Source of the DNA: Codonopsis lanceolata
Taxonomy: Eukaryota > Streptophyta > Magnoliopsida > Asterales > Campanulaceae
DNA length: 64,000 bases
Assembly (NCBI GenBank): GCA_013146195.2
Contig: CM028378.1
Location: 8,547,350-8,611,349, forward strand
Reading direction: 5' to 3'
This document shows, piece by piece, positions 34,157 to 45,160 of the stretch. The translations under genes and the position numbers were made by a program. The notes beneath the pieces are model-generated. The model did not search any database, had not been told where the DNA came from, and saw only the letters and a program-made list of their open reading frames with translations. Position 1 is the stretch's first letter. Every line of letters starts with the position of its first letter.

Positions 34157-35479
34157 TGTATATATATATATGTACATATTCCAAACGTTACATAAAGAAG
34201 GAATTAATTAGTTTTTAAGAACATGCTATTATAACGAATATTATATATACTTTCAATAATTATTATTTTTTTGTTGATTTAATATTGTTTCATTATTTTT
34301 ATTTTTACATTTTAGTTATTAGATCATTTATTTTTCATACATTGTAGTCACTAAAAAAATATTTTTTTTTTATTTCTAAAGCATTATGTGCATTGGACGA
34401 TGTACTACAAGTAAGGTAAAATTACATCTTTTGTTCACAAAAATTGATTTTTTTATTTTTATTTTTTTTTCATAATGGGGGTGTGGGAATGATCGAACCT
34501 AATACCTCACAAAAAATTGATTGTTATTTGGTATCTATGATCTAACTCTTGTGTAATGAAGTTAAGCTTGAGTATAATTAAAGCCTATTAAAGTCAAACC
34601 CAAGCTTTACTCAACTTGTTTTAATCTTGACACACGAAATATGGAAGGCAAAAACTTAAGAAATATCATGTTACGAGTATTTAATTTAACACGACCCACT
34701 GTGTGTTGGTAAGTTGAGCTATGTGAAAGCTAGATTCTATCTTACGAATTAGAATAAGTAAAACGGTCTCACAGGAGACGTATCCTTTAAGGAATCCCAA
34801 TATTGAGCAGGTCTCCCGTGAGGCTGTATTACGGAGTCTCACTCTTTCACAATTCAATCCAACAATACATAGTGGGTTAGGTCAAAAAGATTTGTCTTGC
34901 ACAAAATACCAATAAGACGGTATTGTATAAGTTTTTGTCATGCACAATCAAAAAGATTTGATTGTTCGCCTTATAATGTTCAGTGAGTTTTCAGTTTTTT
35001 TACTTTTCTATCTTGTCTTAAACAATTTGTAATGCTTAGAATCGACTATTACTGATGGTTTGTATATATTCGTAGACAATACAAACATCATATATTACGT
35101 TGAAGCTTTTGCTAAAAAAATATACCCCATTCATCTCGAGGAAAAAAAAGCATGCTTTCCTTTTAAATTTGTCTAAAAAAATAATATCATCTCATTCCTA
35201 TAAAAGGATAAATTTTGTGATTAAGTTAAAAATCATGTAATTGTAGCTAAATAGCTAATAACCTAAAAAAAAAACAACTTCACAAGAACTTTCACTTTAA
35301 TCTTAGGGTGATAACTGAGTCGGTCCCTGTTCAATTATTTTCAACCTTTGTAGTTCCTTTTTTTAAACCAGAAAAATGAACTTTTGAGAAAAAAAGACGA
35401 TTATGCCATTAATGGAAGGGAATATGCGTGTATCTCCTTCTCTTTCTCTCTTTTTTCCGTCATTCTTTATCTCATTCTC

Positions 35480-35526
<47 letters not shown>

Positions 35527-36055
35527 GTCCACTTTATGTCTCTCACCAATCTACTTGATAAGGAAAGTACACTAAGATTACTCATGGTCTCTTCTGCTAA
35601 GCTACAATGTTTGATTATTGACTTCTTATTTTTTTCAATTTCCAATGCTTTCTGTTTATGTGTTTATCCATCATCTCTGTTGGTCCAGCTCCAAGATTAT
35701 CACAATCGTTCCCCACCCCCTCACAACATGAAATCAAGTTTACTGGAATTAGAAAAATAATCTTTAAAAAGGTGGATCAGAGGTAACTTAAAATCTCTTT
35801 ACAGAAGGACACTAACAAGATTTCCAGCCAATCCAGAATAAAGCCCCTTAAGTAACTCTTCCTTCACTAGATAGTAATGACACTTACCTATTCCTTCCTC
35901 TACAAATATACCGACTCTGTTGGCTTCCGTCTCCTTTCAATATTCGTCTCCTCCCCTACCTCAACCCCTCCGCCGTCGTCCCCAATTCACCACCTGTGAG
36001 TAGTTTGTTACATCGTTGTCTCCTCTTCTAGCTTCTACTAGCTTCCCAATTTTTC
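34157..36055. other. gene-free stretch with repeats
   Basis: It includes a GAGACG/GTCTCAC-rich dispersed repeat (about 34700-34960) whose words recur near 50400-50830, and a CT microsatellite at about 35442-35524. No gene recognised. Confidence 0.35.
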
Positions 36056-36140
36056 CGTATCGGACACTCTTGCGTCGAACACTTTGATGCTTGCGTCGGA
36101 CACTTTGATTCTTGCGTCGAACACTCCATGCTAGCGTCGC
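36056..36140. repeat. minisatellite, about four units of ~21-24 bases
   Basis: Units carry CACTTTGATGCTTGCGTCG with variants. Read on the - strand it encodes an imperfect repeat (KCPTQASKCSTQE), but no gene is evident. Confidence 0.6.
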
Positions 36141-36363
36141 GAAGGAATCGATGCATCACGAACTGTTGCTTCGATGCAAATTGACCGAGCACAAGCTTAG
36201 ATAGGCTCAAAAATGGGTGAGGTTACCGCAACGATGTTGAGCAATGTAATCCCTTTACAGAAATTCAATCAAGCTTCATTGATTATCGATAACATGGTGA
36301 AAAGAAAATTTTTGCGTCAGGAGGGGAAGTTCTGCCTCGCAAATGTTGAACACTTCTGTTTTG

Positions 36364-36470
36364 AAAATGAACGACGCCCACATCGAAGACTCCAAAATGA
36401 ATGACACCCACATCGAAGACTTCGATGCAAGACATCGAAGACTCTACAATTGTGGAGTTTGCCCAAACAA
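36364..36470. repeat. second minisatellite with CACATCGAAGACT units
   Basis: Two 30-base units built on AAAATGAACGACGCCCACAT and a following TCGAAGACT are followed by shorter TCGAAGACT echoes. Both minisatellites contain CGTCG or TCGATG words and lie 220 bases apart. The 36200-36830 region shows no recognised gene. Confidence 0.55.
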
Positions 36471-38252
36471 ATATACGTCTCTTTCTTTTGTCTACCTAAC
36501 CAAAAATTGGGCATCGCTTTACTCAATTCTTGCCTTCCCTAGCTTGAAGTCCAGTACGAAACTCTTTCTCATATAAAATATATATACATATAATGCTATT
36601 TTCCCTTGAAATCCCATTATATCCATCTTCTATTTCTGTGCAAGTAAAGACTACCTTGGCATCTCCTATACGCTCAATGCTCGGATTCAACATCTTCTTC
36701 AAAGTTAGCTGGAAGGAAAATCTCCAGAATTTTAGTGGGCAAAGACAAAGAAACCTTTATCGCTTTACATCGATTTATTTTGGAGTAGAGCTTGACCTTC
36801 ATCATTATCTGAGTCGAGCATGACTTTCTTTTCTTTTTCTTTGGTGAAGTTGCTTTCTCTCTCTACACTGATGCTACTCTACCTTTGGGAAGTGGGAACG
36901 ATGACATTTTAAGAAGAAAAAAAGAAAAGTGTACTTTTGCGGTTAAAATAAAAAACAACAAACTTTAGCGGTTAACATTTATGAAATGAGGACCGACCCG
37001 CAATTAACTCTTCATCTTACATAAGTTGGCCTTTCATCCGATCCTTTAGGCACTTTTTGCACAATTCCATTTTAGTTCCATATGTGCGGTGTTCATTCTT
37101 AGAGCATTTAAAGTGGTTACACCATAAAGCACCCTATATACAATTCATAAAAAAAATTAGAGGCCCATTAGAAAAGTTTCAACTCCAATAAACACTTTCT
37201 ATAACCCTCTAAATTATTGAAATCATTTAACTAACAACATAACTATCAATATATTTCCCTCTTTTTTATTTCTATTTTCCTACTGCAATCGGAATAATAT
37301 ATATATATATATTTTTTATTTTTAGTTAAATGAAATCGTGTTACGCTTTTTAATATTACTAATATACTCGTAATTTTAAGTTATAAATAATAGGAAAGAA
37401 GAATTATAAGTGAAAAAGAAATCACACACACACACCCTAATTTAATAGAAATTGGAATAGAAAAAGATTATGAAAGCAAGTCATCAAATGAGATTGTCAG
37501 ATTATCATGTACATAAATATCTATCAATAGGAAGAATGTGTTCGGTAAAACTCACCCAATAATTTGGGGGTTAATTAGCTAATTTTATGGATAGGGTGTT
37601 TGATAGGTTATAAGTGTCCACTATGGGGCTCAATTCTCAAGGAAGGTGAAAACTCTAAAAAAGATTTCAAGGTGGTGAAAAAGATTTCAGGGTGGTGAAA
37701 AAGATTTCGGGGTGGTGATAAAGGGAACCATCATGGATGCTCTTAGCTACTAAGCTAAGCCAAAGTGTATTAATAGATTTATTTTGTGTTGCCTCGTCAA
37801 AGTTCAATTTTATCATATTTATTTTTGCTTGTTTATTAAGCTTAAAAAAAATCCCCAATGTTTAAAAAACATAAATGCAACTCAACTGCAATATAATTTG
37901 AAGAACAATACGCACATGTAGTAATAATAAGTTAATTAAAAATCAATTATATTGTTTGATATGTTGGTAGCTCTTCTTTTTCTTTATCGCCATGGATGAT
38001 AAAGTCGTTGCACTTGCTCGACAAAAAGCCATGGATGTGAATAAGTCATAAGCAATAACTCATCAGTCATAAATAATAAGTCATCAACACATATCAATAA
38101 GCTAAATCAAACGGACCCTATATATGTTAATAGAGTCAATACGAAATTCAAACTTTTTCAGAAAGGGGTAGAAATGAGTGAAGTTTTTCATCAAAATAAG
38201 AAAAAACTTTAGATAAAGGATAGTGTGCATATATATAAATATTTAAAAAAAA
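36471..38252. other. AT-rich gene-free stretch
   Basis: A short tandem repeat (GGTGAAAAAGATTTCAGGGT, three near-copies) lies at about 37655-37720. No gene recognised. Confidence 0.35.
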
Positions 38253-38393
38253 TGTTAGGTTTACCACTACTTCTATAACTATTGTTACAACTAAGCATTA
38301 ATAACAGCCAAATGTATTTTAGTGAAAGACAACTTTACCCTTCACTAAAGCTTAGTTGCAACAATAGTTGTATAAGTAGTGATAAACCTAACA
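38253..38393. mobile_element. hairpin-forming MITE
   Basis: A 141-bp unit whose two ~44-base arms are almost perfectly inverted, beginning TGTTAGGTTTACCACTAC on the left and TGTTAGGTTTATCACTAC reversed on the right. The target duplication is unclear, so no superfamily is assigned. Confidence 0.7.
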
Positions 38394-38559
38394 CAACTAT
38401 AAATATAACACTTGGAAGTAGGTCTGTCAATGGATCATATCAGTCAAATCCATATCTAATTTTGTTATCAGACTTGGGTCGGATCGGATTATATTTCGAA
38501 TATTTTAAAGCTTAATCCATATCCTAATTTTTTAGATTCTGGTTGGATTCAGATTTTGT

Positions 38560-39457
38560 TTGCCTCTCAAGTGTCCTATGTTACACCGAGCGATCCACTG
38601 AAGAGTATCCATGTCATCTATACTCCAAGGCAATGTTGTTCGATGGTCCACGGAGCTATGACAACTCAATACTGGCCTCTCATATTGAACATAATGAAAT
38701 AATCTCTTATCAATATTAAAACAATACTACATAATCAATTTAATAAATATGAGTCAATACTATCATCGTTAATATAATAAATTACCACGTCATTCCATAT
38801 TGCAAATACAATATGACCACAAAATCCAGTAAGTAACTCCGTGTTCTCGAATCCACCTCCATGTGGCTTCATCAACATCCAACCATACCCATTCACTTCA
38901 TCGTCTGAATCATCATCGTTATCATCACCACCATCACCATGATCTCCTACTCTTCATCTACCTCTGTCTTTGCCTCTACTAGGTTGTCGGCCCACTCTCT
39001 GTCATCAAGCAAAACCCAAAACCTCCTCCTCTTCATCAACTAACTATTGTCTATGTCGTAGTGCAGTAAATACATCAGCATTCATCGGACCTTTCCCACG
39101 CCCGCGTACCATACTCGAACTACCACTCGCGCCACCCACACCACTCATGCCACTCATGCCACCCATCATATTTAATGAGACTTCTATCTCCTCATCCTCT
39201 CTTGTAATAGGTGAATGCCCTCTCCCCCTTAATGGAACATTATAAGAAGGATCAAATGGAATATTGGTAGGGGTTTGACTCCTATCATCTCCGTGAATGG
39301 GGGTCCGTGCATAAGCACCCTCATCCTCCTCATTAGTGGTTGTATGTGCCTGATCAGGAGTTTTCCTGCGTTCTGAAGCAGTCACAACCCTGCTACGTAC
39401 TCTACCCAAATCCTCTGCCTGTACTAGACGTTTCCCTCGTCGACGTCCGGGTTCCAT
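38560..39457 (-). pseudogene. plant-mobile-domain (MAIN-like) transposon protein fragment
   Basis: An open frame (39457-39044) starts MEPGRRRGKRLVQAEDLG and is basic, then Gly/Ser-rich (MMGGMSGMSGVGGASGS). After frame breaks, the - strand reads GGGFENTELLTGFCGHIVFAIWNDV (about 38860-38785, quoted here only as a landmark in two parts: GGGFENTELLTGF and CGHIVFAIWNDV). This resembles the start of the plant mobile domain found in Mutator-type elements and MAIN-like proteins. A further patch has CPWSIDDMDTLQW-like sequence in a shifted frame. The rest of the domain is missing. Confidence 0.5.
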
Positions 39458-39521
39458 CTATTACAAAAAAATAAATACAAGTTATGAAGTGATAAGTTAT
39501 CTATAAAACATTATATATATA

Positions 39522-39522
39522 T

Positions 39523-39553
<31 letters not shown>
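39522..39553 (+). repeat. CA microsatellite
   Basis: ATACATA followed by about 14 CA repeats. Confidence 0.85.
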
Positions 39554-39705
39554 TTTGTATATTACACATATCACATAATATTTTTTTCAAAAAAACATGT
39601 TTCTTTAAAAAATAGAAAACATCCGCTACAATATAGCGGTTTTCGTACAAACCATTCGCTACAAACCCGTAATTTAAATATAAAACATCTTCTATAGACC
39701 ATCGG

Positions 39706-39804
39706 CTGTTTGAGTGAATTACTATAAGTAACAAGCGGTCCGCTACAAAATCACAGATGTTTTATACCACTACCGCTTGTTACTTGCGGTAGTTCACTCA
39801 AACA
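39706..39804. repeat. 33-base foldback hairpin in a transposon leader
   Basis: Left arm CTGTTTGAGTGAATTACTAT and onward to CAAGCGG (39706-39738); the right arm (39773-39804) is its near-perfect reverse complement. It is followed by GTGCCCTAGCGGTTTTTT, which recurs next to the hairpin at 45008-45040 in the related element. Confidence 0.7.
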
Positions 39805-40446
39805 GTCGTTGTGCCCTAGCGGTTTTTTCATTGGAACTTAAAAAAAATTTGTCAACAGTGGAAATGATCCCATATTCTTCAAGAAAATGCAACAAATTGA
39901 ACACAAATTGGAAAAGTCCATTCAAACAACAAATTGACCAACAACTTTGGACAATAAATTCAATATAAACAACAACAAATTGAAACAAGACAAAAAGATT
40001 TATAGTTAGTACCTTTTGATGGTTTGTTGAGGGAGAGATTCGCGGAGAGAGATAGAGAGAGATTCGTAGAGTGTCGGATTTGCAGGTAGAGAAGGAGACC
40101 ATATTTGCATATAGAGAGGGAGACAGACAGATAGAGAGGGAGGGAGACGTGCAGAGAGAGAGAGGGAGACGGGAATGGTGTATTGTAGAGGGGGTGGTTT
40201 GTTGAGGGAGTCAAGTTTAGGGGTGAGATAGTTTAAAGGGTAGTTAGGTCTTTAAATGATGTTACGTTTAGGTGTTCTATTTTTAAATTTATAATTTCAA
40301 TATTAAATATACTAATAACCTGTAGTTCAACTTGTAAACGAGTTGTTTCAGCTTAACCATAAGTCTAGAGTAATAAATACTAATATAATTGCAATGGCTT
40401 AAATGCTACATTTACTTGACACAAAGAAAAGCAACAGTAAATAATA

Positions 40447-40624
40447 CTCCCTCCGTTCCGGGCAAAGAGTCTACTATTCAATTTTAGGATGTTTCACTTA
40501 ATGAGTCCATTTGTAAAACTTAAGGCATAAAAATGTCATTTTACTACTAACGAACTACTAAAATTTTTGTTTTCTTAAAAAGTTTAACTTTCAAACAGGG
40601 ACTCTTTGCCTGAAATTGAAGGAG
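40447..40624. mobile_element. Stowaway MITE
   Basis: A 178-bp element flanked by TA on both sides (40445-40446, 40625-40626). The left end is CTCCCTCCGTTCCGGGCAAA; the right end reversed reads CTCCTTCAATTTCAGGCAAA. It is the best copy of the family also seen at 16796-16970 and inside the Helitron at 3119-3380. Confidence 0.8.
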
Positions 40625-40932
40625 TAGTACCTTATTATTTCACACATTCGGTATTTACTATTTAGTGCCCATTACTTCTCTTCTACATGTGTTAGGCAAC
40701 TTCATGATCCCAATCCTTCCAAGTATGTGAATGGATCGAATTTTGATCTGAATTCGATGTTATTTTTTAGGATATTAATTTAATTTTTAAATCTGATTAC
40801 TCGGTTTTGATCTGAATTCGATAATCCGAAAGTTTAATAAATCAAATTTGGATTATGGTATTCTGATCCGTTAACAACCCGATTTGATTTGATATAAACA
40901 ATATATTAATATTGTACATATAAAAGTTACTA

Positions 40933-41433
40933 ATGATTCTCGACCATGTATTCCAGCAGACGAAGGTTTATAGAGGTCTGAAGCCATTGAAGTGCATTTG
41001 TGTCCACGATGAGATGTTTCGTAATTTCCAACAATGGGAGTATCATTCTATAAACCCCAAGAGGCCCGGATCAGGGGTAGCTAATATTTCGTCCGCCACC
41101 GTAGATGGTTACGAGCTTTGGATTCGGGAGCGGACACATTATCGTGTGACGCCACCGGTTGATGACGATGATAATGAAACTAAGGTAATGGGGGATCATC
41201 AACCATCGTGGATCACCCACGGTCGCGTGCAGCCGTCACATAGGGCATCCCAGAGGCCTTCTCATCCATCGAGAGTTGCTGCATATGCGCGTAGATCGGT
41301 TGAAGATCGAGTCGAGGTTGTATTTCCTCAGCTTAGGGCACTCCATCGTTCCAGGCAAGATGCACTTGTGGTCCAGGGTACTTATATGTCTACTGTTGAC
41401 GAAATTGTTCAACAGTTTGAGGATGCATTGTGA
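40933..41433 (+). CDS. unrecognised 166-residue open frame, possibly transposon-derived
   Basis: An intact frame from MILDHVFQQTKVYRG to QQFEDAL. It contains WEYHSINPKRPGSG and VDGYELWIRERTHYRVTPP followed by an acidic DDDDNE stretch and a basic C-terminal half. The first Met may be artificial and the frame may be a 3' exon. Its position between two Mutator-type elements, and a general likeness to C-terminal tails of plant-mobile-domain transposon proteins, suggest a transposon origin, but I cannot name it. Confidence 0.4.
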   Translation: MILDHVFQQTKVYRGLKPLKCICVHDEMFRNFQQWEYHSINPKRPGSGVANISSATVDGYELWIRERTHYRVTPPVDDDDNETKVMGDHQPSWITHGRVQPSHRASQRPSHPSRVAAYARRSVEDRVEVVFPQLRALHRSRQDALVVQGTYMSTVDEIVQQFEDAL

Positions 41434-41577
41434 TAGTCTTTATGTTTGTGTGGTATACTTTATGGTACTTATGTTTTTAAGCCGTTGATGTATTTTATTT
41501 GAACTCAGAGTGTGATGTATTTGTTTGGACACCATTGTTAGAGAAGCTTATTTCTACTTGTTGAGATGCATTTACTT

Positions 41578-41950
41578 TCAACCCCCTAAACTTTTACAAA
41601 AATAACAATTAAGCCTATATTATTTGCAAAAATAACAATTATTGTGAATGATAAACTTTGCAAAAATAACAATTAACCCCATAAACTTTTGCAAAAATAA
41701 CTGTTAAGCCCCTAAACTATAAACAATTAACAATTAACCTCATACACTATTAACAAATAACCCCCATAAACTTTGCAAAAATAACAATTAACCCCCTAAA
41801 TTTTGCAAAAATAACTATTAAGCCTCTAAAGTATAAACAATTAACAATTAACCCCCATAAACTATTAACAAACAACCACCTAAACTTTTGCAAAAATAAC
41901 AATTATTGTAATAGATGAACTTCGCAAAAATAACAATTATACACTCATAA
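41578..41950. repeat. minisatellite of CTAAACTTTTGCAAAAATAA words
   Basis: Short units (AACAATTAACCCCCTAAACT, TTTGCAAAAATAAC) repeat many times, and a higher-order unit of roughly 125 bases occurs about twice. It lies just beyond the 3' end of the FAR1/OTU transposon gene. Confidence 0.7.
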
Positions 41951-41997
41951 TTAAATAATGTTTTACATCACGTAAAGTGAAAAGTTAACTGTTAACC

Positions 41998-44900
41998 CTC
42001 TACACTAAGGTAATTAGTAAATTGATCATGCAAAATTGGCAACCAATGTCGTATTATTGGGTGACAAGAATCTTCCCATCTCGGAAGAATGGGCAGACGA
42101 GACAGGGGACTTGAAGGCTTCTTTCCAAGTGCTACGAAGTGGATTAAATTGACCCACCCAAAGTAAATACTTGTGGTCCAGGGCTGTGGCGGTTGTCCAT
42201 CAGCAGACCGGGCTTGCAATGGTAACCATGTATTGCAACCAATTGGTATATTACACAAACAAGTCACAATCCTCTAATACCGTGTAGCAATCACCCAACC
42301 GAGCATGCCAAGATTAAACCAATGCTCAATTGGAGCCGGATAGGTATGTCAATTCAGACCTACCAACGATCCTTCAATGTCACCTTCCAAGAAGTTGATG
42401 GCTGAGTAGAGTCCCAGTAGTCAATAAGTTCCTGCATCAAGTCATTACGCATCTGATCTCATTTTCCTTCGTCGTGATAAATAAAGTGGGCAATAACTCG
42501 AAAACCATAATTTCCATATGCTTTGACATCTATAACACTTGATATGAAAACGATTATTAATGGTGGAAGGTGAGAGGCGTATGGAATGGAATTACTCGTC
42601 AATACTAATGAAATACGTCTTTTTCGTCTTCCTCTACCTCTACCTCCTGATTCTCTTTCTGATTGACAGTCGTAACCTGCTAGGTGAAAATAATTATAAA
42701 CATTAAAGAATAAATCATTTACTATAAATAAATGTAAAAAGTAATGTGACGTAAACATTTAACATTTTTAAACATGAGATGTTTCTCTTTATAGAGTTCT
42801 TATTTGGATGCCCTTTGTGTCGCATTATTTCTGGTTCAGAAATGTTAGTTGGGGGATGTTCAACATCGAAAAACTGTTTAGCATAGTGATATTGTTGCGA
42901 TTCAGGAGTCCTGTACATATCTGATAAAATGTTTTTTTTTTATCAAATCAGCTGCAGATTCTCTTGATGTACTCATATCTTAAACTCCGCCCATAGACAA
43001 TGTCTTCCAAAACACATGGATTTGATGGGGTTCAATCGGGACATTTGTCAGCTCCATGTGCCACATTTCACAACTACATGGTAAACTGTAACTTGTCCTC
43101 AACAAACACCCACACTTTTTAGAATCACCATCAACTGGATTGTTTACATATTGTGTCGAATTCCAATCGAATTGTAGCAACTCAAGGGCATGTGAAGATA
43201 CCATAAATCTCAATCGTCCGAGAAGAAAATTTGAGGATGTCAAAAGATAGGCTACATTCAAAGACCTTTCAAATAGAGTCAAGATCTCATTGAACTGAAA
43301 CTCGATAGCATCGTGGATTTGATCGAATATATGATCGAAACCCCCAGCTGATGTGTATAACCATCTCTTCAGCTAGGAGTGTGCACTCTCAACTCTGTAA
43401 CATATTGCACAGTTACAAAAAAATTACATAATGTTCGTAAACAATAAATCTATTGCATTCATAAACGTATAAGTTTTACATGTTCGTCGTTTGATTCCCG
43501 AAATGCATGTATTGTTTGGTCCAAGCACAAACAAATCTATCCTTATAGGGCTCCAACCAAGTCGAATTAACATATCGAATAACTGCCTGAATATTTGCCC
43601 ACTACTCCTCAATTTCTCGATAATGTGTGAAGTATTCTTCCTTAATTTTAGACTCAACTATATCTACCTCTTCATAAATATTGCAGCATAACTTCTCCTT
43701 CCCAACATGTTTCTTACATACTTCTCGACATCCTTCGCTATGTGTCTCTTACACAACATATGCTGAGACGTTGGAAAGTAATATCGTACTGCATTCATGA
43801 GAGCCAACTCCCTATCTGTGACAATAACATCCGGTGGGCGAACATGAACTAATAAAGCACACAACTGATGCAATGCCCAAACAAATGTTTCACTTTTCTC
43901 ATTCTGTAATAATGCAAATGTAACATGAAAATTCTTTCTCATAGATGTAACTCCAATGATTTCCAAAAACGGCAAATCATATTTATTAGTTTTATATGTT
44001 GAATCCATAAGGAGAACATACAGAAATAAGACCAACGTCTTTTCAGCCTTCGGATGAGCAAACATAACATCAGTCAAATACAACTTTGTTTTTTTGGCCA
44101 AGTCTCTTTGACATGAACCTGAAAATATATTCACGTTCACACATCTCATTTAAAAAATACTCTATTTTTGATTTATTTATCATTTTCTTCTTTTTTATAC
44201 TTACCAAAACATTCTCTACATGCTTTCTCGAACTTCTGTTATCAGGATTTTATTTGTTCAATAGATTCAATATCTGTTTTGGCTTCACATTAGTACTATA
44301 AAGTTGATCAACCCTTTCAATATCAGTTTTTGTCAATTTCGATGCAGAAGTGTGCCATTTTTCTCCAATTGAAAGTGGATGGTTGTGAGCATTGTTAAAC
44401 TCGCTAACTTTAACTCTCCAACCATCATTTTTTACTTCTTGCAAATACACTTTAAATCTACACAAAAGCTTTTTCGAACCATTTTTCTTTACATCTTTTA
44501 AATATTTTTTACCATCATACCGAGGTTTTCCACCAGTCTCACAACTCAGCCACACTTTACGAGTGCTATTAAATTTAGTTTTGCTTCTGGACACATAAAA
44601 ATACATATCCTCGGTATGTTCGGTATCCCTAACCCATTTATCTGCCGCCTCTCGATTAATGAATTTTTCATCAGTCACAAAAAAAAAATAAGATACGTCC
44701 GGAAATAGATTATTCTCATTTTCAAACTGGTAGTCCTATAAATAAATAACAATAAAATCATATTAATAATTAATAATATATAAAAAAACAAATTTCCAAC
44801 AAAATCAACTTAAGAGCCGCTACAAAGTAGCGATTATATTGATATATAGCCTCTACTGATAAGCGGTTTTAATTATATACATTTGCTATCAAAAAACGAA

Positions 44901-45160
44901 CCTATTTAATTATATCTGCTTTTAAAAAAACTAATGTAGACTCAAATATCTGCTACGTGGTTGTGGTTGTTTAATGAAACATCTGCTGGTGGATGGCGTT
45001 ACTTAGGCTAAACATCCGCTGTGCCCTAGCGGATGTTTAGCTCAGTTACAAATTTTTTAAATTTTTTTTAGTGAAAATACATTCAAAAATCAACATTTAC
45101 CTGAAAATAATCATCATTGTTAGCATTTTCATCTTCATTAGGATTACAATCATAACCCAT
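41998..45160 (-). pseudogene. Mutator-like transposase: FAR1 DNA-binding, MULE, SWIM and OTU domains
   Basis: Exon 1 (45160-45101) encodes MGYDCNPNEDENANNDDYFQ and ends at a GT donor. Exon 2 starts at 44735 after TATAG. In order: a FAR1-type DNA-binding region (about 44680-44250; KWVRDTEHTEDMYFYV, NNAHNHPLS); a frameshift; the MULE catalytic core (44149-43664; MDSTYKTNKYDLPFLEI, VTDRELALMNAV, CKRHIAKDV); a SWIM-like finger (43282-42980; CGCLLRTSYSLPCSC, last His replaced by Cys); and an OTU cysteine-protease-like region (42758-41998) in which the expected DGNCGF reads YGNYGF, losing the catalytic Cys. Stops and frameshifts between domains make it inactive. OTU-bearing MULEs are known in plants. 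Confidence 0.85.
45008..45040. repeat. perfect 13-bp hairpin in the MULE leader
   Basis: CTAAACATCCGCT, a 7-base loop GTGCCCT, then AGCGGATGTTTAG. It lies upstream of the transposase ATG. The same GTGCCCTAGCGG core is in the related element near 39807-39822. Confidence 0.8.

Noticed and set aside
41580..41950. Regularly spaced repeats as a CRISPR array
   Set aside because: The units are degenerate, contiguous AT-rich minisatellite words without unique spacers, in a plant nuclear genome.
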